From Echinarachnius parma (lineage: Eukaryota > Echinodermata > Echinoidea > Clypeasteroida > Echinarachniidae), in the NCBI GenBank assembly GCA_037951105.1, contig JBAMJV010002920.1:186001-250000 (forward strand): a stretch of DNA of 64,000 nucleotides. The letters run 5' to 3'. The notes beneath the pieces were generated by a model, which saw nothing but the letters and a program-made list of their open reading frames with translations, did not search any database and was not told where the DNA came from. This document shows, piece by piece, positions 38,849-43,735 of this stretch (positions within the stretch are counted from its first letter, which is position 1; each line of letters begins with the position of its first letter). The translations under genes and the position numbers were made by a program.

Positions 38849-41223
38849 AAGCCACACTCTTGACCTAATGAACATTACTGGGCAGCAAAATGGACACTGC
38901 CGTTCATACCGCTACTCGCCCATACACACACATAATACTGCTGTCTTGCTTTGAACAGACCGTACCTGTACCATGACTTGTGTACTTCAATAGCAACAAA
39001 TTTCACACGGTGTTGGTTTGACAAAAGACAGATTTCGACAAGCAATGCAAGCTGTAATTGTATGGTGTTATGAACCAACAATGAGAAGTCCATAAACATC
39101 TTTTTTAGCAATTTTGACAAGCAGATTTAATGTCCCTTGCCGGTTATGGAAAGGTATCAGAGCCCGCAGTAAGGTTCTCGTAGCTAGCTAGGTTCGTTGA
39201 GAAAGAGTTTTAAATTAGTTTTAAATCAAAATTTCACACATATGTGAGCAATTGGAAGGGAATCATGCTTAATTTAGAAGTCCTTAATAAGTGTACTTCC
39301 ACATGAATTTTTAACCAAACACAAATCTCAAAACAAAATGTTCATATTAGAACCAATTTTCAAATATCTCTTTAAAATGAAAATGAAAATGAAAATGAAA
39401 ATGATGGGGATTGGCCTGATATGAAAACCAAATGTCTTCACTCATATACTCCGTACGCAGGGAGGGGTGATGCACTTTACCAGGAGTATATGATCTTCCC
39501 AGGTATCATACTATCATGCATGTTATTATTATACATGTATTCATGATGCATTTTGCAGTGCAGCAACTGGTGTGTTATTGCCTGACAGCCTGGCCAGCAA
39601 ATTGGATAATAGGTGCACCCATGCATGCGTATTAACCCATTCAAGTCTATAGATATAGACCCATATCAACTTGAGCTGTGGTCCATATGGCAATCAATGC
39701 TGGATATTAGCACAGGCCTGTTGGCCCAGGTCCGCTCAAAATTAGCTTTGGGCCATCAAAGTTTATTGATGCTCAATTCCAGTGGCCCAAACAAATAACA
39801 ACATAATCTGTAATGTTTTTCTTTGTTTGAGGTGACCAAATGCAGATTTGGGGCCACTAGGCTTGGAAAAATTGTGTTTTTACTTGCCAAACTGGGCCAC
39901 AAGGCAAAAAAGTTAATTTCTATCATTGTCTATGGAGAAGCCCTCTTTAAAGAGTTAACCTTCAGTGGCCTTCAGTGGCAAAGTACAGAGAAGTTTAATT
40001 AAAATATTGCAAAGCATAATCATCAACCGACTGTGACCTACATGTAATTTGAGCATGCTAAGACTTAATTTTCTTTATAATCCAGATTCCAGACTGATCC
40101 AAATTAGATATGAACCTATTGGGAATTGATGGTACCTGGGTGTACAAAAAAATATATATATATTAACCCGTTCAGGACTGGTCCCAAAAATAATCGGGCT
40201 AGGGCTTATGGAGAAAACGTGTTATAGAAAAATCAATCAGTCCTGAACGGGTTAACACTATGCTAGGGTAAGTACACTTGCACATTTTTTGTTTCATGCA
40301 GATCACCCTTTCCGTTCATATATGTAATCCTTTAAAATGTTTACACACTTTATGTGAAATCATTCTCTGCCATCAAGATTCAGCATTCCTTATCCAGTTT
40401 TTATTCTAATGTACATGAATCATCTTTTGGTGTAATCTGTTTCATCAACTGGAATAAAGACTTAAACAAAAACGGAGTATTATGCATGGGAAAAAGTTAT
40501 CACTGAGATTGGTTATCATCAGAAAATCAGAAGCAGCACAAAATTGCATGTTATCTGTTAAGTCAGGGATTGCCTAAGGCACTGGACAGAAATTGTATCA
40601 TTATGGTGAATTTCATTCTAGAGGCTATAATGATTTCTAAGATTTAGCTGATGATACTTCTAAAAGATCTGCCATTTTGTCCCAGGTACTGCTGTGATCA
40701 TCAATGCACACTTAGTTTGTTAAATGCTTTTCATGAGTATGAGAAATGGAAATCTCAAGTAGCATTGTTCAGAAAATTAGTTCATCAGGTAGAAAATGAA
40801 GTAGTTTGAATATGATTGTTCAAAATCTAATGGATGATACTCTATGAATTCTAATTCTAAGAAAAACTATTCTTATTATTCTGGTTTGTGTCACGTGTTA
40901 AATAGGTTCTGACCATGACAAGCATTGAAGGGGTTTTAGGGATGAGCAACCAACATTCTAGCTCAGTTGGTAGAGCACAGGTCTAGCAACCCAGAGGTCT
41001 AGGGTTGAAATAATGGGGGAACTCTATTTTCTTTGCTCATTTTCATTTGAATTGATTATGAATCTCTCACCGAAGCAGCTGATGCAGGTCTCTGATAGTT
41101 TGTCTGTGGGCACGCTGCGAATGCTGTTCACTGGGAAGGCGACCTTATCCTCCTCGATGTGGTCAAACGTAGGGGACAGGGGCTTCTTACGACGAGGGCT
41201 ACTCGCCTCCTGCGTCATCGTTC
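562..41223 (-). CDS. Rasgrp: RasGRP-family Ras/Rap guanine nucleotide exchange factor, 12 exons, 3' end off-window
   Basis: Family role: a diacylglycerol- and calcium-responsive exchange factor that loads GTP onto Ras or Rap at membranes. Twelve minus-strand exons encode about 505 residues colinear with RasGRP1/3. REM domain spans residues ~40-165 (KHVVDISNV and PSYDWMR at its end). CDC25 RasGEF domain spans ~195-425 ([58 protein letters not shown]). A Pro-rich linker follows (~432-466), then a canonical EF-hand loop [12 protein letters not shown]. The second EF-hand is cut at an intron and the C1 domain must lie left of position 1. Start chosen at ATG 41218, 5 nt inside its exon; 5' UTR exons upstream are likely but unseen. 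Odd points: one AT-AC intron, tandem decoy copies of three exons, and a frame mismatch between exons 8 and 9. The RasGRP call is firm; the exact paralogue is not assigned. Confidence 0.94.
775..861 (-). pseudogene. decayed tandem copy of Rasgrp exon 12 (EF-hand)
   Basis: Minus-strand reading shows an AG acceptor (CTATTAG), then Ala-Val-Phe, a TAG stop, and [14 protein letters not shown] plus [10 protein letters not shown], clearly exon 12. The stop in codon 4 and loss of the donor side show it is not a usable alternative exon. Flanking intron is duplicated too (AATCAAACAAAA and AATCTCAAAT motifs recur near 737-765 and 930-975), so the unit is ~220-230 bp. Confidence 0.88.
1104..1172. mobile_element. 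TTAA-flanked hairpin MITE, family F1
   Basis: Begins TTAACCCAATTAAGGACT and ends AGTCCTGAATGGGTTAA, a near-perfect inverted repeat with a ~35-nt loop. Same family as 4105, 7131, 21881, 40163, 45305, 48700 and 56949. TTAA ends followed by CCC are typical of piggyBac-type elements (established knowledge); the assignment is inferred. Confidence 0.75.
1696..1890. repeat. 65-bp tandem repeat, three copies
   Basis: GACTTGTTACCGAGGTGAAT recurs at 1700, 1765 and 1830 with essentially no divergence, so the duplication is recent. Confidence 0.95.
2150..2515 (-). mobile_element. non-LTR retrotransposon (LINE) 3' fragment
   Basis: Minus-strand frame reads [19 protein letters not shown] then [13 protein letters not shown]. 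This matches the C-terminal tail of many LINE reverse transcriptases (WNSLP..VV.A.TV..FK..LD..W), followed by 3'-UTR-like sequence. It is heavily 5' truncated, with the RT core absent. It lies close to the exon 11 donor, in the same orientation as Rasgrp. Confidence 0.7.
2524..2628 (-). CDS. Rasgrp: Rasgrp coding exon 11 (Pro-rich linker before EF-hands)
   Basis: Acceptor TATTCTAG, donor GAG|GTAAGA, 35 codons. Encodes [18 protein letters not shown], then [17 protein letters not shown]. Matches LTPSKPPVVVDWASGVS.KPD..TI.KHV..MV of RASGRP1; in the family this linker contributes to autoinhibition. A LINE 3' fragment starts about 10-50 bp past the donor. Confidence 0.93.
2643..2685. repeat. (AAT)n microsatellite
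   Basis: Simple trinucleotide repeat immediately upstream of the exon 11 acceptor. Confidence 0.9.
3069..3608. mobile_element. 540-bp TA-flanked MITE with ~140-bp terminal inverted repeats (family F8)
   Basis: Left end CAGGGTGGCCCAAAA, right end TTTTGTGGGCCACCCTG, each bordered by TA. The inverted repeats extend about 140 bp at high identity, reaching the CGATACCAAGAACAGT block. The interior has no intact transposase. TA target and CAGGGTGG-type ends point to the Tc1/mariner superfamily. Confidence 0.88.
3736..3816 (-). CDS. Rasgrp: Rasgrp coding exon 10 (RasGEF C-terminus)
   Basis: Acceptor TTTGTCAG, donor ACT|GTGAGT, 27 codons in phase 0. Encodes [17 protein letters not shown], then [30 protein letters not shown] is a RasGRP hallmark at the end of the catalytic domain. 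Confidence 0.95.
4105..4209. mobile_element. TTAA-flanked hairpin MITE, family F1
   Basis: TTAACCCATTCAAGATG at the left; GGACCAGTCTTAAATAGGTTAA at the right, more diverged than other copies. Internal CATTCTCCA matches other family members. Confidence 0.7.
4290..4800. repeat. GT-rich minisatellite block 1
   Basis: Degenerate repeats of GGGTATGGGGTGTGGAG and TATTGGGTGTTGGATG. Translations in several frames are stop-free and His/Thr/Pro-rich because of composition only. G-runs on the plus strand could form quadruplexes. Confidence 0.93.
4800..5175. other. spacer between minisatellite blocks, T-rich
   Basis: Non-repetitive AT-rich sequence with a ~60-nt T-rich run near 5040-5100 and a local inverted phrase built on CGTATTTA / TAAATACG. 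No gene seen. Confidence 0.6.
5180..5887. repeat. GT-rich minisatellite block 2, adjacent to exon 9 donor
   Basis: Higher-order units combining GTGTGGAGTATTGCATG, GGGGTGATGAGTGTTGAG and TATTGGGTGAGGGGGTG, repeated with small length changes. In Rasgrp sense orientation the tract is C/A/T-rich. It ends about 25 bp from the splice donor at 5912, so expansions could affect splicing (inference). Confidence 0.95.
5913..6088 (-). CDS. Rasgrp: Rasgrp coding exon 9 (end of RasGEF domain)
   Basis: Acceptor CCCTGCAG, donor AGG|GTGAGT. Encodes (G)[51 protein letters not shown] and VNMLR. Matches GVHLKDL, the LSEL..LQ block and L..N.DL.NLL of RasGRP. A GT-rich minisatellite begins about 25 bp into the following intron. 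The long ORF running through exon and minisatellite is an artefact of the repeat having no stops. Confidence 0.95.
7131..7223. mobile_element. hairpin MITE, family F1
   Basis: CAACCCATTCAGGACTG ... CCAGTCCTCAATGGGTTAA with internal TGCTATAACATGTATTCT. The left TTAA is altered to TCAA. Confidence 0.75.
7824..8144. mobile_element. TTAA-flanked 321-bp MITE, family F4
   Basis: Ends TTAAAGGGGAAGGAAACGCT and AGCGTTTCCTTCCCCTTTAA form a perfect terminal inverted repeat, followed by further paired sequence (TCGCTTG / CAAGCGA). A second, 5'-truncated copy ends at 60254. The short reading frames inside are non-coding. Confidence 0.9.
8506..8998. mobile_element. TTAA-flanked MITE, family F6, with nested insertion
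   Basis: Left TTAAAGTGATCCAATAAC, right GTTAATGGATCACTTTAA. Shares internal blocks (TTTGAGACTTCATTCATA, TAAATATCTCCATAAT) with 26410-26765. An (AAT)n plus GCGCATATCACATATGTC module at about 8837-8925 is extra relative to the other copy and is a younger insertion. Confidence 0.88.
9765..10240. repeat. ~95-bp intronic duplicate flanking exon 8
   Basis: ATTAGATAGAAAACTTTAA followed by TTACACACACTCAA occurs at ~9815-9855 and ~10197-10235, about 372-380 bp apart with exon 8 between. It suggests another local tandem duplication; no second exon 8 copy is visible. Confidence 0.7.
9907..10004 (-). CDS. Rasgrp: Rasgrp coding exon 8 (RasGEF, helical hairpin region); donor out of frame with exon 9
   Basis: Acceptor GTGCCAG; encodes [18 protein letters not shown], then [15 protein letters not shown], matching NEMTELVSS..NY.NYRKA....GFKIPIL. 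The only good donor is ATC TT|GTGAGT (phase 2). Exon 9 begins GG GTA CAT and needs phase 1, so the join is two bases short of the family's PILG-VHLKDL. No in-frame extension is possible because TGA follows directly. Possible explanations are a two-base assembly error, a broken allele or non-canonical splicing. Confidence 0.9.
10441..10740 (+). mobile_element. tRNA-derived SINE
   Basis: tRNA-like head with box B GGGTTCGATTCCC near 10491-10503, then a core containing CCCAGGTGTAGTAAATGGGT and GGCAGCTCGGCTACAGCC, ending TATAATGCGCATCAGAAT and an AT-rich tail. No cloverleaf with paired acceptor stem, so not a tRNA gene. Similar heads with a GCGCAT tail are common in marine invertebrate SINEs. Confidence 0.8.
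10811..10927 (-). CDS. Rasgrp: Rasgrp coding exon 7 (RasGEF core)
   Basis: Acceptor TGTACAG, donor AAG|GTAATG, 39 codons. Encodes [18 protein letters not shown], then [16 protein letters not shown] and [22 protein letters not shown] is the most conserved block of CDC25 domains and contributes to the Ras-binding face. Confidence 0.96.
11374..11580. mobile_element. hAT-like MITE, family F9, diverged copy
   Basis: Left end AGGGCTCAACACTAGCAC, right end GTTAGTGTAGAGGCTTAA, with internal TTGGGCAAAGTAAAATTTCC and CCAATTGGGCAAC blocks shared with 29153, 61789 and 63640. Confidence 0.65.
11697..11870 (-). CDS. Rasgrp: Rasgrp coding exon 6 (RasGEF domain)
   Basis: Acceptor CATTAG, donor AAG|GTGAGG, 58 codons in phase 0. 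Encodes [32 protein letters not shown] and [18 protein letters not shown], then VHVAK. Matches FTDYQSYV, LERSIALFNGIS and LSKPTPQQRAEVI.KFI.VAK of RasGRP. An alternative TTTGCAG acceptor 7 nt inside would break phase 0 and was not used. Confidence 0.95.
11871..13158. other. intron 5-6, right part: repeats only
   Basis: Holds an F7 MITE (12246-12419), a poly-G tract at ~12731 and T-rich sequence with a repeated TTTTTTTAAATTGTG phrase at 12815-12850. No coding segment supported. Confidence 0.55.
12246..12419. mobile_element. TA-type MITE, family F7 (CAGTCAAACCTG ends), diverged
   Basis: AATCAAACCTGTCCTAGTAT...CACTATACACAGGCTGGACTG with GTGGCCACC blocks; same family as 31557-31740, 37727-37888 and 41609-41770. 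Confidence 0.8.
13159..13358. mobile_element. partial MITE, family F5
   Basis: Shares CAGTTTTGGTAAAACTGAAT, ACCAAAACCTGCACCAT and AACTAATAGTTATAACACC with the inverse of the right half of 47376-47946. The outer TTAA end is missing. Confidence 0.75.
13359..13755. mobile_element. 397-bp hAT-like MITE
   Basis: Ends CAGGGATGCCAG and CTGGCATCCCTG are perfectly inverted, with GCCGGAATTCCGGCTATAGC near the right end. CAGGG termini are hAT-like. A GCGCATAGAGACATG...GATATGCGCTATATAAG module with (TTA)n lies inside (~13405-13482). Confidence 0.82.
13966..14116 (-). CDS. Rasgrp: Rasgrp coding exon 5 (entry to RasGEF catalytic domain)
   Basis: Acceptor CCTACAG; donor AAT|GTGAGT (phase 0). Encodes [34 protein letters not shown] and [12 protein letters not shown]. 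The HLEP.ELA.HLTFLE..FRR signature opens the CDC25 RasGEF domain and is nearly identical to RASGRP3. Confidence 0.95.
14120..14370. other. intron 4-5, left part
   Basis: AT-rich; a second CAGTCGGATGATGGTCTGTA phrase at ~14198 echoes exon 5 sequence near 14104 (CAGTCATATGACGGTCTGTA) and may be another remnant of exon-scale duplication. GCATTTAA is repeated four times near 14268-14288. Confidence 0.5.
14370..14515 (-). mobile_element. tRNA-derived SINE copy
   Basis: Minus strand reads GGCTCAATGGATTGAGCACC, then CTCGGGTTTGATTCCCAG (box B), then CTATTTTTCTTTGCTCATC and an AATCATTAAAA tail. The cloverleaf is incomplete. Confidence 0.8.
14650..14765 (-). mobile_element. truncated SINE copy, inverted relative to its neighbour
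   Basis: Same family: CTCAGGTTCGACTCCCGG on the minus strand with the CTATTTTTCTTTGCTCATTT tail. It abuts the plus-strand copy at ~14766 head to head. Confidence 0.75.
14766..14875 (+). mobile_element. tRNA-derived SINE copy
   Basis: GGCTCAATGGGTTGAGCACC, box B CTCGGGTTCAATTCCCGG, then TTCTTCTTTGCTCATTTTC. Lies in the intron just downstream of exon 4. Confidence 0.8.
14948..15079 (-). CDS. Rasgrp: Rasgrp coding exon 4 (REM domain C-terminal half)
   Basis: Acceptor TTTACCAG; donor GT|GTAAGT. Encodes [31 protein letters not shown] and KHVVDISNV, matching YWI.KFPAEFNLDLGL...EEFREV...VSLIDIS of RasGRP. Two degenerate copies of its first ~65-80 nt with intact acceptors lie immediately upstream in transcript order (15165-15227 and 15281-15358). 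Confidence 0.93.
15165..15227 (-). pseudogene. decayed copy 1 of Rasgrp exon 4 start
   Basis: Same acceptor (TTTACCAG) and YWIINLP opening, then ...[10 protein letters not shown] and a stop, no donor. An internal deletion removes the MHFDLDQG part. Followed by the same TCAACAATAATAA intron sequence as the true exon. Confidence 0.88.
15281..15358 (-). pseudogene. decayed copy 2 of Rasgrp exon 4 start
   Basis: Acceptor CTCTACCAG then (S)[17 protein letters not shown], after which a one-base deletion shifts the frame. No donor. Closer to the true exon than copy 1. Confidence 0.88.
15430..15502 (-). mobile_element. tRNA-like SINE head
   Basis: Minus strand: GGTCTAGTGGTTATGATGCC, anticodon-like TCTAGTAAT, box B ATGGGTTTGATCCCC. 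Acceptor-stem strands do not pair, so a SINE head rather than a functional tRNA gene. Confidence 0.65.
15510..16760. other. intron 3-4, right part: no gene seen
   Basis: AT-rich sequence with loosely repeated phrases (AATTGCAATCAATTTATC, TGGCTCATTATAA) near 15750-15850 and 15960-16110, perhaps an old ~250-bp duplication. No coding similarity. Confidence 0.5.
16765..17052. mobile_element. TTAA-flanked MITE, family F3
   Basis: TTAAAGGGATCTAGTAAC at left; ATTTTACTAGAGCCCTTTAA at right. Internal TACACAGTACAAGG and GAGTTCTAAGTAAC blocks match the copies at 33573, 57451 and 61618. Confidence 0.85.
18975..19215 (+). repeat. polypurine (GA-rich) tract
   Basis: About 240 bp almost free of pyrimidine runs on the plus strand (GAGAGAGAAAGAGAGATGAA and similar). 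Long purine tracts can form triplexes; no other function inferred. Confidence 0.85.
21655..21734. mobile_element. TTAA-type hairpin MITE, family F2
   Basis: AACCCGTTGCTTACGGGAAC ... GTACAAAGTCTATGGG ... GTAATGGGTTAA. Same family as 26334-26413, 43608-43670 and 45384-45463. Confidence 0.75.
21881..21960. mobile_element. hairpin MITE, family F1
   Basis: GACCCATTCAAGACAG ... GGGACCAGTCCTGAATGGGTT; the TTAA ends are mutated. Confidence 0.7.
23456..23566 (-). CDS. Rasgrp: Rasgrp coding exon 3 (REM domain)
   Basis: Begins directly after AC at 23568-23567. The codon TT|G restores Leu and the reading continues [18 protein letters not shown], then [23 protein letters not shown] matches the CMYRN of RasGRP without an indel when the AC acceptor is used. 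The segment up to the ICHALKYW motif is longer and more Cys-rich than in vertebrate RasGRPs. Donor is AA|GTAAGT. Confidence 0.85.
24511..24830. repeat. 162-bp tandem duplication with poly-G/poly-C tracts
   Basis: AGCTAGATTGCTGGGAGGAA starts at 24511 and again at 24673. Both copies run through GGCGTAGCAAGGGGGAGG and a C-run, about 95% alike; length changes are in the homopolymers. Confidence 0.93.
25500..26175. repeat. degenerate ~105-110 bp tandem repeat, about six copies
   Basis: Recurrent core: TTTTTCTTTGAATAATCGCC, CTTGCAAAGAGAGTGAGAA, ATCTAGATTGTCCT, AAAATAC.GGTAGTT. Copies differ substantially, so this is an old array. Confidence 0.85.
26334..26413. mobile_element. TTAA-flanked hairpin MITE, family F2
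   Basis: TTAACCCCTTGACTACGGGA ... GTACAAAGTCTATGGGG ... GGGAATGGGTTAA. Its right TTAA (26410-26413) is also the left TTAA of the next element. Confidence 0.82.
26410..26765. mobile_element. TTAA-flanked MITE, family F6
   Basis: TTAAAGTGATCCATTAA ... GAATGGATCGCTTTAA. Internal blocks match 8506-8998 without the nested insertion seen there. Confidence 0.88.
26766..29150. other. U12 intron body, no gene seen
   Basis: AT-rich. Contains an 11-bp repeat (27617-27663), a CT/GA-rich stretch near 28590-28620 and a poly-C tract (28790-28807) preceded by a tract of mobile-element-like sequence. No exon or structural RNA identified. Confidence 0.5.
27617..27663. repeat. 11-bp microsatellite (GTCACATGGAG)4
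   Basis: Four perfect copies in tandem. Confidence 0.95.
29153..29260. mobile_element. hAT-like MITE fragment, family F9
   Basis: CAGGGCTCAACACTATAGCA end with TTGGGCAAGCAACATTT; the other end is not recognisable. Confidence 0.6.
30120..30510. repeat. pyrimidine-rich tract with a repeated GCTCTAGTAGCCTGTGCTCT motif
   Basis: The motif appears five times (near 30180, 30252, 30317, 30404 and 30487), spaced 64-87 bp by variable C/T runs. Open frames here are compositional. Confidence 0.9.
31557..31740. mobile_element. TA-flanked MITE, family F7
   Basis: CAGTCAAACCTGTGTAT ... AAGACAGGTTTGACTG, bordered by TA on both sides, with internal GTGGCCACTATAGGCAGG. TA target and length suggest a Tc1/mariner-derived MITE. 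Confidence 0.88.
32940..33320. repeat. G-rich low-complexity tract
   Basis: Long G runs separated by A/T, interrupted by a short F7 fragment (ACAGGTTTGACTGTA near 33210-33225). Multiple G4-capable runs; the reading frames across it are compositional. Confidence 0.88.
33573..33921. mobile_element. TTAA-flanked MITE, family F3
   Basis: TTAAAGGGATCTAGTAAC ... CAATGTTACTCGATCCCTTTAA. Contains GAACCACTAGAGTTCCAAG, shared with 57451-57810. Confidence 0.9.
33922..36780. other. U12 intron, 5' part: no gene seen
   Basis: AT-rich with a GCGCATATCACA-type module near 34495-34530, a repeat fragment at 34985-35120 and the tandem repeat at 35625-35940. (CT)n at 36516-36532 and 36864-36882. No exon supported. 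Confidence 0.5.
35625..35940. repeat. ~60-bp tandem repeat, five to six copies
   Basis: AAAACTACATTAAAAATAGC, AGTAAATGTGTAGCGCT and TACAAATTGCAA recur with a ~60-bp period; the last copies are degenerate. Confidence 0.9.
36945..37050 (-). CDS. Rasgrp: Rasgrp coding exon 2 (REM domain), ends at an AT-AC donor
   Basis: Acceptor TTGTTTAG precedes 37050; the split codon G|AT gives Asp. Encodes [17 protein letters not shown] then [16 protein letters not shown], matching the LPRVLLLMHRWYISSTELA segment of RasGRP. The last codon is split after TT, followed by ATATCCTTT, a textbook U12 donor. A GT donor further on (GAA|GTAGAA) would add residues with no family counterpart. The acceptor and first ~35 nt are repeated three more times just upstream in transcript order. 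Confidence 0.9.
37188..37222 (-). pseudogene. decoy copy 1 of exon 2 start
   Basis: Acceptor TTGTTTAG followed by ATGAACATGAAACATTTG, resembling the exon 2 start. No donor follows. Confidence 0.82.
37366..37399 (-). pseudogene. decoy copy 2 of exon 2 start
   Basis: Acceptor TTGTTTAAG followed by a frame reading [12 protein letters not shown], only one residue different from exon 2, then Thr-Cys-Ser-Glu and a stop. The best preserved copy. Confidence 0.87.
37566..37600 (-). pseudogene. decoy copy 3 of exon 2 start, acceptor lost
   Basis: ATGAACATGAAATGTCTG preceded by TTTAT instead of TTTAG, so the acceptor is gone. Confidence 0.78.
37727..37888. mobile_element. TA-type MITE, family F7
   Basis: ACAATAAAACCTGTATAG ... 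GACAGGTTTGACTGTA, with GTGGCCTATTTAGGCAGG. Confidence 0.82.
37889..40954. other. intron 1-2: repeats and unique sequence
   Basis: Contains (ATGAAA)n-like repeats (39377-39403), a poly-C/poly-A junction (38819-38848), an F9-like segment (~39710-39965, with TTGGCCCAGG and GGGCCATCAA), and an F1 hairpin (40163-40255). No exon seen. Confidence 0.5.
40163..40255. mobile_element. TTAA-flanked hairpin MITE, family F1
   Basis: TTAACCCGTTCAGGACTGGT ... AATCAGTCCTGAACGGGTTAA; compensating change CCCGTT/AACGGG keeps both arms paired. Best preserved copy. Confidence 0.87.
40955..41050 (+). mobile_element. tRNA-derived SINE next to exon 1 donor
   Basis: TCTAGCTCAGTTGGTAGAGC (box A region), GAGGTCTAGGGTTGAAAT (box B region), then TTTTCTTTGCTCATTTTC tail shared with the 14.4-14.9 kb SINEs. 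Its tail ends ~20 bp from the Rasgrp exon 1 donor, in opposite orientation. Confidence 0.8.
41071..41223 (-). CDS. Rasgrp: Rasgrp coding exon 1 (N-terminus, start of REM)
   Basis: Acceptor ATCCAG before 41223, then 5 nt and ATG (41218). Encodes [16 protein letters not shown]..., ending [12 protein letters not shown] plus one base (phase 1) before donor [18 protein letters not shown] aligns with the LDELI..CI..FD start of RasGRP REM domains. The Arg/Lys-rich N-terminus has no recognised domain. Because an acceptor precedes the ATG, at least one non-coding exon must lie further right. A tRNA-type SINE ends about 20 bp beyond the donor. Confidence 0.9.
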
Positions 41224-41608
41224 CTGGATTAACAAGAAAACAGTGGGAAGTACATTATTATTATATTAACACTAGATTATGCATTAAGATCTCTTAAAGG
41301 GGGAATACAACTTTAGAATGGTTTTACACATCAACAATTTGTTTGTAAATGTATGCATCACAATCTTGTGAGTGCCTGTAATTTTAGAGTCTCCACCTGG
41401 TGAAACATGGGTGTTAGGGGCTCCATAAAATGGGAAGCTCCCTAAATGAGGGATACTCCCCTGATGGGTCAAAGTGTGAAACAAACAAATTGTTTCACTT
41501 CATCCTCCTGCTAAAACATTCCTGGACAAGAAGAAAACAATACAATGGGTTTACACATCAACATTTTGGGGGGTTAAATTTATGCATCATGATTTTGCGA
41601 TTGCTTGT

Positions 41609-41770
41609 ACAATCAAACCGTCTATAAAGACCTCCAAGGGAGACAAAAAAGATGGTGGTTATAATCAGATGGTCTCTATAGACAGGTTCATGTACATGTA
41701 AACTGCATTAAAGGGGGACAAGATTAGTGGTCTCTATAGCCAGGTGGTCGCTGCAGCAGGTTTGACTGTA
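41609..41770. mobile_element. TA-type MITE, family F7
   Basis: TACAATCAAACCGTCTATAA ... GCAGCAGGTTTGACTGTA, with TGGTCTCTATAGCCAGGTGG. Confidence 0.82.
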
Positions 41771-42596
41771 TATTGATTGTTCTCCATACGGTCAAAATAT
41801 ATGGGTGTAAGGGGCTTGTTCAATTAGGGCTCCTTAAATAGGGGCTCCATCAATGAGGGCTACTCCCCTCCCATCATTAGGATGGGCGAAACAAACATAT
41901 AGTTTCAATTTATATATCTCTCCTCATATGAACAAACCTACATAGTGTGCAAATGTGTTTCATAACCGAACCCTGGGTGTATGATTCTCGTTTGCTACAT
42001 ATTCTTATTCTTTTATTAAAGTAATTCCTTTGACTTATATATATGCATACTGCCTCCTTCAACTCAGAAGATTCTTGCAGTATTGACTTGGTTGTAATTT
42101 GCGTATTTTCATATTAAATCATAACAGTTTTTATACATTGTTTGCTTCTCGTATTACTTATTTTTTTTAATTGATTACGGGTCATTTTCTCACTTTTCTA
42201 ATGGCCCAAACCACAGGACACTGTATCCTCAATTTGGAAATCATTCATTTGTAATGTTATTTAATTGTTGAACGAACTGAAATGAAATGACATTAATGAC
42301 CATGATATCTCATGACATGTTTACAAATTATCTGTATACATGTACAGAAATGCATGCGAAATTGTATACTGCAGTACCAGCCCTGTAACAACGGAGGTGA
42401 TAGAAAGTCAGACCGTACTGGCCTGCCTGCATATCACATGACCTAACCATGGTCAAGGGATGCTCAACATGCGGTTGACCTGGACTTGAACGACTGATTA
42501 TTATTTAATTGAAAGTGTTAGTGGCTGTGTGACAAAAATACACATCATACAATCTCTATGAGTGAACATCGTACTATCATCCTTCCTCACATAAGC

Positions 42597-42830
42597 ACAC
42601 ACACACATACACTCAGACATAAATATACACATATATACATACACTAACAAACAACAGACACACACATAAACACATACATATATCCCACCACACATTAACT
42701 ACAACACCCCATTAACAAAGATTTACACACACACACACACCAAGACGCAGATACAGACACAGCCCCAGATACACACGCACGCACACATACACACAAACAA
42801 TTTCACACACAAACAGACACACAAAGATAC
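42597..42830. repeat. CA-rich microsatellite region
   Basis: Interrupted (CA)n with TA and GA variants. Confidence 0.9.
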
Positions 42831-43179
42831 TCAAATACAAATATCATGCAGCAAACATGTGTACATAAATGGATCTACATCGTGTACTTTTATACAAACT
42901 ACAAGGCCACATCACTGATACGCACAAACACATTATAAAAACAGAGCCTTTACATAACAGATTGATCAGAGTACTAGACTAGAGTATAATCAAAAGAATG
43001 AAACAAAGTTACAAAAGAGAGGGAGAGAGAGAGACCTTTGTAGACTTCTTTGTTGTAAATGTAAAGTGGTGGGTAACATGTGGCGGCCCAAGGCGCATCC
43101 AATTAAGCAATTCATGGCCACGCACTCCTGTCTCCTTTACTTGAATCCAGGTCACATGACCAGCTTCTCTCTCATCCCT

Positions 43180-43735
43180 CTCACTGTGGTGATTTACAAA
43201 ATGACATTCAACATTTTCTCTTTATGCACATTTTTAATGTTACTTCCACACCCCCCCCCCCCTCCCTCCACCGCAAAGTTGCGTGTTCAGATTTAAACAT
43301 GATTACAATGATGTGATATTTCCTGTGAAAGTATTTTCTGTAGAGTAAAATAGAGTTTGTGCATTAATTTGCCACAATCTTAAATGAAAAACTTGAACAT
43401 GCAGAGAGTAAATTTTCCCCCTGACGGTGATTTACAAATTGACATTGAACATTTTCTCTTTATGCACATTCGTAATGTTACTTTTTTTTTCTGTCACAAA
43501 TTTGAGTGTTCAGATAAAACCATGGGGTTACGATGCTGTGATATGCAGCTCATATTTGAACCACAGTTAATTATTTCTTGTAAAAGAGTTCAGTAGAGTT
43601 TGTGCTTTAACCGATTGCCTGCGGGAACCTGGTGGGCCCTTTATCATATATATTGGGATTGCAAAATCTAGAAATAAATGTGTTTATTTGCTACAATATC
43701 AAATGAAATGTGCAACCAAGTAGAGAGTGGATCTT
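43180..43735. repeat. two-copy tandem duplication (~245 bp)
   Basis: GGTGATTTACAAAATGACAT and TTTTCTCTTTATGCACATT at 43188-43234 recur at 43426-43471, with further shared blocks (AGAGTTTGTGC, CAACCAAGTAGAGAG / CATGCAGAGAG). A partial F2 hairpin (~43608-43670) interrupts copy 2. Confidence 0.82.

Larger units (their letters stand above)
41224..43060. other. upstream of first coding exon: no gene seen
   Basis: Contains an F7 MITE (41609-41770), a ~270-bp degenerate repeat with GGGGCTCC.TAAAT.GGGCTC phrases (41400-41460 versus 41810-41890) and a CA-rich tract (42597-42830). The 5' UTR exon implied by the exon 1 acceptor was not located. Confidence 0.5.
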
